DNA from: Flavobacteriaceae bacterium
GTDB taxonomy: Bacteria; Bacteroidota; Bacteroidia; Flavobacteriales; Flavobacteriaceae
Assembly (NCBI GenBank): GCA_016763595.1
Contig: JAESTN010000126.1
Coordinates: 1 to 5,297, forward strand
Direction: 5' to 3'
DNA length: 5,297 bases
Both the position numbers and the translations under genes were made by a program. This document shows positions 1 through 5,297 of the stretch, one piece after another (positions within the stretch are counted from its first letter, which is position 1; each line of letters starts with the position of its first letter). Under the pieces are notes generated by a model. That model was not told where the DNA came from and searched no databases. It saw only the letters and a program-made list of their open reading frames with translations.

Positions 1-1375
1 AACAAAAGTTCAGTTTATTCCGGATGAAAGCATTTTTGGGAAATATAAGTACAGAAATGAATATGTAGCTAAGATGTTAAAAAACTATGTGTATTTAAAC
101 ACAGGTTTGACCATCGTTTTTAATGGTGAGAAATTCTTTTCTGAACATGGATTGAAAGATTTATTGCAAGAAAATACTTCTGAAACTGATTTACTGTATC
201 CGATTATTCATCTGAAAGAAGAGGACATTGAAATTGCAATTACCCATAGTAAAACACAATATTCAGAAGAATACCACTCGTTTGTAAACGGGCAGCACAC
301 AACACAAGGAGGAACGCATCAAGCGGCATATAGAGAAGCTATTGTAAAAACAATACGTGAGTATTTCGGGAAGAATTATGAGTCATCAGACATTCGTAAG
401 TCGATTATTTCTGCGATTGCCATTAAAGTAATGGAACCCATTTTTGAAAGTCAAACAAAAACAAAATTGGGTTCTACAGAGATGGGAGGCGGTTTGCCAA
501 CCGTACGAACATTTATCAACGATTTTGTAGAAACACAATTAGACAACTACTTACATAAAAATACGGATGCTGCTGAAGCAATTCAACGTAAAATATTACA
601 AGCAGAACGTGAACGTAAAGAATTATCTGGAATGAGAAAATTAGCAAAAGACAGAGCTAAAAAAGCGAGTTTGCACAATAAGAAATTACGTGATTGTAGA
701 ATTCACTTATCAGATGTTAAAAGAGAAGGCTATTTAAATACCACCTTGTTTATTACAGAGGGAGATTCAGCTTCTGGTTCTATCACAAAATCTAGAAATG
801 TAAATACACAGGCGGTGTTTAGTTTAAAAGGAAAACCATTGAATTCATATGGATTGTCTAAGAAGATTGTCTATGAAAACGAGGAGTTCAATTTACTGCA
901 AGCTGCGTTAAATATAGAAGATGGAATTGAAGGATTGCGTTATAACAACATTGTAATTGCTACCGATGCCGATGTAGATGGAATGCACATTCGTTTGTTA
1001 TTGATTACGTTCTTTTTACAATTTTTCCCTGAAGTGATTAAAGAAGGGCATTTGTATATATTAGAAACTCCTTTGTTTCGAGTGCGAAATAAGAAAGATA
1101 CGTATTACTGTTATTCTGATGAAGAAAAGAAAGAGGCTATCGGGAAATTAAGAGGGAAGCCAGAGATTACTCGATTTAAAGGATTGGGAGAGATTTCTCC
1201 AAACGAATTTGTACATTTTATTGGTAATGACATTCGTTTAGATCCTGTAATGCTAGATAAAGAAGTGCCTGTTGAAGAAATGCTTTCTTTTTATATGGGA
1301 AAAAATACACCAGATAGACAAAAGTTTATTATTGAGAATTTAAAAGTGGAACTGGATATAATTGATGAGGAATAA
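1..1375 (+). CDS. parE: DNA topoisomerase IV subunit B, 5'-truncated by window edge
   Basis: ATP-hydrolysing subunit of topoisomerase IV, which with ParC decatenates and relaxes DNA in the cytoplasm. The reading frame is open from base 2 and gives 457 residues before TAA at 1373-1375. The true start is upstream: the first visible residues, [12 protein letters not shown], match the segment just after the GHKL ATPase core, so roughly 170-190 N-terminal residues are missing. The ATG at 74 is internal and not the start. Visible parts in order are the transducer domain with [11 protein letters not shown] and the ATP-contacting loop QTKTKLGS (452-475); the TOPRIM domain with EGDSASGS (758-781), SLKGKPLN and the metal-binding DADVD (965-979); and the C-terminal RFKGLGE (1172-1192), ending in an acidic tail. 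The TOPRIM catalytic residues are intact. EGDSASGS, rather than GyrB-like EGDSAGG, and the neighbouring parC favour ParE over GyrB. The gene precedes an ORF6N gene by 39 bp. Confidence 0.96.
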   Translation, partial: TKVQFIPDESIFGKYKYRNEYVAKMLKNYVYLNTGLTIVFNGEKFFSEHGLKDLLQENTSETDLLYPIIHLKEEDIEIAITHSKTQYSEEYHSFVNGQHTTQGGTHQAAYREAIVKTIREYFGKNYESSDIRKSIISAIAIKVMEPIFESQTKTKLGSTEMGGGLPTVRTFINDFVETQLDNYLHKNTDAAEAIQRKILQAERERKELSGMRKLAKDRAKKASLHNKKLRDCRIHLSDVKREGYLNTTLFITEGDSASGSITKSRNVNTQAVFSLKGKPLNSYGLSKKIVYENEEFNLLQAALNIEDGIEGLRYNNIVIATDADVDGMHIRLLLITFFLQFFPEVIKEGHLYILETPLFRVRNKKDTYYCYSDEEKKEAIGKLRGKPEITRFKGLGEISPNEFVHFIGNDIRLDPVMLDKEVPVEEMLSFYMGKNTPDRQKFIIENLKVELDIIDEE

Positions 1376-1376
1376 A
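1370..1376. repeat. GAATAAA, left copy of a 7-bp direct repeat flanking the ORF6N gene
   Basis: The same 7 bases recur at 1973-1979, and both copies contain a GAA-TAA gene end (parE here, ORF6N there). Removing the 603 bp from 1377 to 1979 would leave parE followed directly by parC with a 14-bp gap. This would fit a target-site duplication, but GAA then TAA then A is a common gene end in AT-rich genomes, so chance is a real alternative. Confidence 0.25.
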
Positions 1377-1377
1377 A

Positions 1378-1404
1378 TTTGAGAAGCCAATTTGGTGCCT
1401 CAAG
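1378..1404. promoter_or_regulatory. Imperfect palindrome upstream of the ORF6N gene, candidate operator
   Basis: This inverted repeat is centred on T1391. TTGAG (1379-1383) pairs with CTCAA (1399-1403), and CCAA (1387-1390) with TTGG (1392-1395). Between them lie two mismatches and one pair that would be G-U in RNA; a second G-U could form at 1378/1404. It nearly fills the gap between the parE stop and the ORF6N start and ends 11 bp before that ATG. Aligned without gaps on the palindrome at 1617-1651, it matches at 18 of 27 positions, so the two look like copies of one site. Its position suits an operator or leader hairpin for the ORF6N gene, but that role is inferred. No U-tract follows, so it does not look like a standard terminator, and I found no convincing Bacteroidetes TTG/TAnnTTTG promoter here. 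Confidence 0.55.
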
Positions 1405-1414
1405 ATTATAATAA

Positions 1415-1978
1415 ATGCAAGAAGAAGAAAAAAGTATGATTCCAGATGAAGTCATTACGAACAAAATCTATTTGATTCGCAATCAAAAAGTGATGTTAGA
1501 TAGAGATTTGGCGGAGTTGTATGAAGTAGAAACAAAACGATTAAAGGAAGCGGTGAGAAGAAATATTGCTCGTTTTCCTGAAGATTTCATGTTTGAACTG
1601 ACTAAAGATGAGTTTCAGAATTGGAGGACGCAATTTGCGACCTCCAATTCTTCAGATAAAATGGGATTGCGATATATCCCAATGGTTTTCACAGAACAAG
1701 GAGTTGCCATGTTGTCAAGTGTGTTAAAAAGTGAGCGAGCAATTGCGGTTAATATTAAAATTATTAGAATATTTACCAAAATGCGTCAGTTGTTGAGTGA
1801 TAATTTATCGCTACAACTAGAAATAGCAAATATTAAAAAGAAGGTAACCAATAATTCTAAAAATATAGAACTCGTTTTTAATTATTTAGATGAATTGGTA
1901 GATAAGAAAGAGAAAAAGCAAACAAGAACCCAAATTGGTTATAAAAGAGGAGATACAAATAAACTCTTAAACGAATAA
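1415..1978 (+). CDS. ORF6N domain-containing DNA-binding protein
   Basis: A 187-residue protein with the ORF6N domain, a family named from phage proteins, common in Bacteroidetes accessory regions and thought to bind DNA; its precise role is unknown. Recognisable family blocks are VITNKIYLIRNQKVMLDRDLA (residues 13-33; first half HTH-like), RFPEDFMFELT (53-63), WRTQFATSN (70-78), FTEQGVAML (92-100) and RAIAVNIKIIRIF (108-120). A likely coiled coil (about 124-165) and a basic tail with RTQIGYK follow. Length and ending look normal for the family, so it appears complete. The start at 1415 has an A-rich upstream region. ATG at 1436 (residue 8, MIPDEV) is an alternative that begins nearer the domain and follows a purine-rich run. 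The gene lies between parE (39 bp) and parC (11 bp), same strand, an unexpected place for such a gene. Its coding sequence contains a 35-bp palindrome related to the repeat upstream. No signal peptide or membrane segment is visible. Confidence 0.9.
   Translation: MQEEEKSMIPDEVITNKIYLIRNQKVMLDRDLAELYEVETKRLKEAVRRNIARFPEDFMFELTKDEFQNWRTQFATSNSSDKMGLRYIPMVFTEQGVAMLSSVLKSERAIAVNIKIIRIFTKMRQLLSDNLSLQLEIANIKKKVTNNSKNIELVFNYLDELVDKKEKKQTRTQIGYKRGDTNKLLNE
1617..1651. repeat. 35-bp near-perfect palindrome inside the ORF6N coding sequence
   Basis: Centred on T1634. The outer arm AGAATTGGAGG (1617-1627) pairs fully with CCTCCAATTCT (1641-1651), followed by a single A/A mismatch (1628/1640). The inner arm CGCAA (1629-1633) pairs with TTGCG (1635-1639). 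In total 16 of 17 pairs match. It spans the codons for residues NWRTQFATSNS of the ORF6N domain, so the DNA symmetry is carried within a conserved protein segment. In RNA it would form a strong hairpin. It shares the CAATTTG centre and the GAG/CCTC arms with the repeat at 1378-1404. It could be a protein-binding site, a recombination site or a regulatory hairpin; the sequence does not decide between these. Confidence 0.85.
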
Positions 1979-1979
1979 A
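1973..1979. repeat. GAATAAA, right copy of a 7-bp direct repeat flanking the ORF6N gene
   Basis: Matches 1370-1376. It covers the last sense codon, the stop codon and the next base of the ORF6N gene. A T-rich stretch (GTTTTTTAC) follows before parC, and a shorter TTT follows the left copy. Significance is uncertain, as noted for the left copy. Confidence 0.25.
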
Positions 1980-1989
1980 CGTTTTTTAC

Positions 1990-4719
1990 ATGAGTGAAGA
2001 AAACAACGACTACGAACACGAAGAAGAAATAACGAATCAGGTAGAACCTGCCCAAGAAGAAACCATTACCAAAGTTACAGGAATGTATAAGGAATGGTTT
2101 TTAGACTATGCTTCGTATGTGATTTTAGAAAGAGCAGTTCCTGCAATCGACGATGGTTTTAAACCCGTACAGCGTCGTATTTTGCATTCTATGAAAGACT
2201 TAGATGATGGACGTTACAATAAAGTAGCGAACATTGTAGGACATACCATGCAGTATCATCCGCATGGTGATGCTTCTATTGGTGATGCTATGGTGCAGAT
2301 TGGTCAGAAAGAATTGCTGATTGATATGCAAGGAAACTGGGGAAATACCTTAACTGGTGATCGAGCTGCTGCATCAAGGTATATTGAAGCGAGACTGTCT
2401 AAATTTGCCTTGGATGTTGTTTTTAATGCGAAGACAACCGAGTGGCAATCTTCGTATGATGGTCGTAGAAAAGAACCTGTAAACCTTCCTGTAAAATTCC
2501 CAATGTTATTGGCGCAAGGAGGAGAAGGAATTGCAGTAGGTTTATCAACTAAAATATTGCCACACAATTTTAATGAATTGATTGATGCTTCTATCAAGCA
2601 TTTAAAAGGGCGTAGCTTTAATGTTGTTCCAGATTTTTTAACGGGTGGTGTTGCAGATTTCACTAATTATAGTGAAGGGAAGCGTGGCGGAAAAGTTAGA
2701 GTGCGTGCTAAAATATCTCAACAGGATAAGAAAACCTTGGTGATTACCGAGATTCCGTTTGGAACAACTACTACTTTGATTGATAGTATTTTAAAGGCCA
2801 ATGACAAAGGGAAGATAAAAATTAAGAAAATTGAAGACAATACCGCTGCTAATGTAGAAATATTAGTGCATTTACCAACGGGAATATCACCAGATAAAAC
2901 CATAGATGCCTTATTTGCGTTTACAAATTGTGAAAATTCAATTTCACCTTTGTGTTGTGTTATTGAAGATCATAAACCCGTATTTATTGGTGTTCATGAG
3001 GTACTGCGTAAATCAACTGATAATACGGTTGAGTTGTTGAAACTTGAATTGGAAATTCAATTAAAGGAATTAGAAGAGCAGTGGCATTTTGCTTCTTTAG
3101 AGCGTATTTTTATTGAAAACAGAATCTATCGTGATATTGAAGAGGAAGAAACTTGGGTTGGCGTTATCGCTGCTATTGATAAGGGGTTGCAACCACATAT
3201 CAAACATTTAAAAAGAGCCATTACTGAAGAAGATATTGTTCGATTGACAGAAATTAGAATAAAGAAAATTTCGAAATTTGATATCGACAAGGCAAAACAG
3301 CATATTGAAAGTTTAGAAGATAAAATTGAAGAAGTAATAAACTACTTGGCAAACCTTATTGAGTTTGCAATCAATTTTTTTAAACGTTTAAAAGCTACTT
3401 ACGGAAAAGGAAAAGAGCGTAAAACTGAGATTAGAATTTTTGATGATATCGTAGCTACAAAAGTGGTAATGCGAAATACAAAATTATATGTCAATAGAGA
3501 AGAGGGGTTTGTTGGGACATCATTGCGTAAAGATGAATATGTAACAGATTGTGCAGATATTGATGATATTATTGTGTTTAAGAATGATGGAAGTATGATG
3601 ATCACAAAAGTGGCCTCTAAAACTTTTGTAGGGAAAGATATTATTCATTTAGCAATCTTTAAAAAGAACGACAAGCGTACTGTATATAACATGATGTATA
3701 TAGACGGAGCCAAAGGGCCCAGTTATATGAAGCGTTTTACCGTTACTGGAGTTACCAGAGATAAAGCATACGATTTAGCAAATGGAACCAAAGGTTCTAA
3801 GGTGTTGTATTTTACAGCAAATCCTAATGGAGAAGCAGAAGTTGTAACCATAAACTTACGCGCAGTTGGTAGTGTTAAGAAGTTGAAATGGGATATTGAT
3901 TTTGCAGATTTAGCAGTAAAAGGAAGAGGCGTAAGAGGAAACACAATTACGAAGTTCTCGATAAAGAAAATTGAATTTAAAACATCTGGAGTTTCTACAT
4001 TAAAACCACGTAAAATTTGGTTTGATGAAACTGTACAGCGTTTAAATGTTGACGATAGAGGAACGTTATTGGGGGAGTTTCGAGCAGAAGATAAATTACT
4101 AATTGTATATCAATCTGGTAAAGCAAAAGCCATAACACCTAATTTAGCAAGTCATTTTGAAGATGATATGATTGTGTTAGAAAAATGGAAGCCTAATAAA
4201 CCATTATCAGCAATTTATTTTGATGGTGAGAAAGAACGCTATTATGTAAAACGTTTTTTAATTGAAAATGTAGATAAAGAAGAGTTGTTTATCTCTGAGC
4301 ACCCGAAGTCGAAATTGGAAATTATTGCAACAGATTATAGACCCATAGCAGAAGTTATTTTTTCAAAAAGAAGTTTAGAGAATGTCAATGTGAATTTTGA
4401 AGAGTTTATTGCTGTAAAAGGGATAAAGGCGCAAGGAAATCAGTTCACTGCTGATAAAATTAAGCAAGTTAATTTACTAGAGTCATTACCTTTTGAAGAA
4501 CCAGAAGAAATAACATCAGAAGAAATTGAAGTTGTAGAAGAAGAAATTATTTCAAAGGAAACGCTGCCTTTAGAAATTACAAATTTAGAGGTTGTTCCAG
4601 AAAAACTTGTGCATATAAGTAGTGAAGAAAAAGCAAGAAGAGCTTTGCAAAAAACAATTGAAAAGAAAAAGGCCGAGCAAAAAGCGAAGGATGAAGAAAA
4701 TCAAACAAAACTGTTTTAG
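1990..4719 (+). CDS. parC: DNA topoisomerase IV subunit A
   Basis: A complete 909-residue DNA breakage-reunion subunit, which cuts and reseals both strands through a tyrosine-phosphate link and acts with ParE on replicated chromosomes. After an acidic N-terminal extension (about 1-25), the winged-helix/CAP region shows YASYVILERAVPAIDDGFKPVQRR, HPHGDASIGDAMV (residues 90-102) and AAASRYIEARL with catalytic Tyr131 (2380-2382). A tower domain, long coiled coils (about 340-375 and 430-465) and a beta-propeller-like C-terminal domain (about 490-830) follow. The propeller has KGRGVRGNTIT, which resembles a degenerate GyrA box, favouring ParC over GyrA. The tail (about 836-909) is acidic, then lysine-rich, and ends in TKLF. 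The quinolone-contact serine (E. coli GyrA Ser83) is Ala95 here, while the Asp87 equivalent (Asp99) is kept. It starts 11 bp after the ORF6N stop with no clear Shine-Dalgarno, and 2 bp separate it from the racemase gene. Long antisense frames here are only shadows. Confidence 0.97.
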   Translation: MSEENNDYEHEEEITNQVEPAQEETITKVTGMYKEWFLDYASYVILERAVPAIDDGFKPVQRRILHSMKDLDDGRYNKVANIVGHTMQYHPHGDASIGDAMVQIGQKELLIDMQGNWGNTLTGDRAAASRYIEARLSKFALDVVFNAKTTEWQSSYDGRRKEPVNLPVKFPMLLAQGGEGIAVGLSTKILPHNFNELIDASIKHLKGRSFNVVPDFLTGGVADFTNYSEGKRGGKVRVRAKISQQDKKTLVITEIPFGTTTTLIDSILKANDKGKIKIKKIEDNTAANVEILVHLPTGISPDKTIDALFAFTNCENSISPLCCVIEDHKPVFIGVHEVLRKSTDNTVELLKLELEIQLKELEEQWHFASLERIFIENRIYRDIEEEETWVGVIAAIDKGLQPHIKHLKRAITEEDIVRLTEIRIKKISKFDIDKAKQHIESLEDKIEEVINYLANLIEFAINFFKRLKATYGKGKERKTEIRIFDDIVATKVVMRNTKLYVNREEGFVGTSLRKDEYVTDCADIDDIIVFKNDGSMMITKVASKTFVGKDIIHLAIFKKNDKRTVYNMMYIDGAKGPSYMKRFTVTGVTRDKAYDLANGTKGSKVLYFTANPNGEAEVVTINLRAVGSVKKLKWDIDFADLAVKGRGVRGNTITKFSIKKIEFKTSGVSTLKPRKIWFDETVQRLNVDDRGTLLGEFRAEDKLLIVYQSGKAKAITPNLASHFEDDMIVLEKWKPNKPLSAIYFDGEKERYYVKRFLIENVDKEELFISEHPKSKLEIIATDYRPIAEVIFSKRSLENVNVNFEEFIAVKGIKAQGNQFTADKIKQVNLLESLPFEEPEEITSEEIEVVEEEIISKETLPLEITNLEVVPEKLVHISSEEKARRALQKTIEKKKAEQKAKDEENQTKLF

Positions 4720-4721
4720 TA

Positions 4722-5297
4722 ATGAATAAAACGATTGGTTTAATTGGAGGAATGACACCAGAATCTACGATTCTATATTATAGAGAGCTAAATCGATTAG
4801 CATCTATTAAATATGGAGCGAAACACACGTGCAATGTGTTGATTGAATCTGTAGATTTCGGAATGGTTTCGAAATATCAGATTGAAAACCGTTGGGATTT
4901 ATTAGATGAAATGATGGTGAAAGCTGCTCAGAACTTAGAAAAAGGAGGCGCAAAGTGTGTTTTAATTTGTGCCAACACCATGCATCTAACTATTGAGGCT
5001 GTTAAAAAAAAGGTAACAATTCCTGTACTACACATTGCCCAGGCAACTTCCTTAAAAATTAAAGAAAAGCAACTGCGTAAAGTGGCGTTGTTAGGAACAA
5101 AATATACCATGGAAAAAACATTTTACACGGATGTTTTGTCTGAATTTGGAATAGAAACGTTGCTACCGAATGAAAAAGATCGAGAGATTGTTCATGCAGT
5201 AATTTATGATGAATTGGCTTTTGGAGAGGTAACTTCGAATTCAAAAAAAGAATATCTAAGAATTACTGAAGCGTTGATTTCAAGAGGAGCAGAGGGA
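4722..5297 (+). CDS. Aspartate/glutamate racemase family protein, 3'-truncated by window edge
   Basis: The first 192 residues of a PLP-independent amino-acid racemase of the Asp/Glu/hydantoin racemase superfamily (RacX/YgeA type), a cytoplasmic enzyme using two cysteines as acid/base pair. The start ATG at 4722 lies 2 bp after the parC stop and is followed at once by the family's N-terminal motif TIGLIGGMTPEST, which supports this start. The first catalytic cysteine is Cys83 (4968-4970) in LICANTMH. The second, expected in a GCTE motif, should fall a few residues past the last visible codons (SRGAEG), so it cannot be checked. Family members are about 230 residues, so roughly 40 are missing. 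Substrate is uncertain: aspartate is the usual guess, but broad-specificity racemases share this pattern. The tight spacing suggests co-transcription with parC, though no functional link to topoisomerase IV is evident. Confidence 0.92.
   Translation, partial: MNKTIGLIGGMTPESTILYYRELNRLASIKYGAKHTCNVLIESVDFGMVSKYQIENRWDLLDEMMVKAAQNLEKGGAKCVLICANTMHLTIEAVKKKVTIPVLHIAQATSLKIKEKQLRKVALLGTKYTMEKTFYTDVLSEFGIETLLPNEKDREIVHAVIYDELAFGEVTSNSKKEYLRITEALISRGAEG

Noticed and set aside
74..76. ATG at 74 as the start of parE
   Set aside because: The frame is open upstream to the window edge, and the upstream residues ([10 protein letters not shown]) match the conserved ParE/GyrB segment, so the true start is outside the window.
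1373..1381. TAAAATTTG as a Bacteroidetes -7 promoter element (TAnnTTTG)
   Set aside because: It has one extra base in the spacer, and I found no TTG at the expected distance upstream.
1378..1404. Rho-independent terminator after parE
   Set aside because: The stem is interrupted by mismatches and no T-run follows on the + strand; the similarity to the intragenic palindrome explains it better.
2304..2663. Minus-strand open frame of 119 codons antisense to parC
   Set aside because: It lies wholly opposite the strongly conserved ParC breakage-reunion domain, shows no recognisable domain and is explained as a shadow. The shorter minus-strand frames at 2718-2903, 3399-3605 and 3723-3944 are rejected for the same reason.
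4822..4840. Short inverted repeat AACACA...TGTGTT in the racemase gene
   Set aside because: Six-base arms inside a coding region are expected by chance and are unrelated to the other palindromes.
4928..5244. Two overlapping minus-strand open frames antisense to the racemase gene
   Set aside because: They overlap each other and the clear racemase reading frame, with no family resemblance.
1..5297. CRISPR arrays, tRNA or rRNA genes, and transposase genes
   Set aside because: None seen: the window is filled by four protein genes, with no regularly spaced repeats and no room for RNA genes.

Overview
The window is a compact, AT-rich stretch in which every gene reads on the + strand. It looks like part of a Bacteroidetes genome, probably of a flavobacterium. 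The evidence is the AT-rich codon use, the absence of convincing Shine-Dalgarno sequences, and ParE and ParC of the Bacteroidetes type (EGDSASGS in ParE; HPHGDASIGDAMV and a charged tail ending in KLF in ParC). This assignment rests on recognising protein families, not on a database search.

Layout: (1) 1-1375 is the 3' three quarters of parE, the ATPase/TOPRIM subunit of DNA topoisomerase IV; its 5' end lies outside the window. (2) 1376-1414 is a 39-bp gap almost filled by an imperfect inverted repeat centred on 1391. (3) 1415-1978 is a complete ORF6N-domain gene, a family known mainly from phages and mobile or accessory bacterial loci. (4) 1990-4719 is complete parC, the DNA breakage-reunion subunit of topoisomerase IV. 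(5) 4722-5297 is the 5' part of an aspartate/glutamate racemase family gene, cut by the window edge just before its expected second catalytic cysteine. Gaps are 39, 11 and 2 bp, so the genes are probably co-transcribed. No stretch over 300 bp lacks a gene.

ParE and ParC form the ParC2ParE2 heterotetramer that decatenates and relaxes DNA. The racemase is metabolic and probably just shares the transcript.

The unexpected part is the ORF6N gene between two essential partner genes. It contains a 35-bp near-perfect palindrome (1617-1651; 16 of 17 base pairs match) inside its conserved coding region. The inverted repeat just upstream of its start matches that palindrome at 18 of 27 ungapped positions, including the CAATTTG centre and the GAG/CCTC arms. 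A third, weaker core (CCAAATTGG) lies near the 3' end of the gene, and a 7-bp direct repeat (GAATAAA) sits on both sides of the gene. Together these suggest an accessory cassette carrying its own palindromic sites, possibly self-regulating or mobile, inserted into the topoisomerase IV operon. That reading is inference; the repeats themselves are directly visible.
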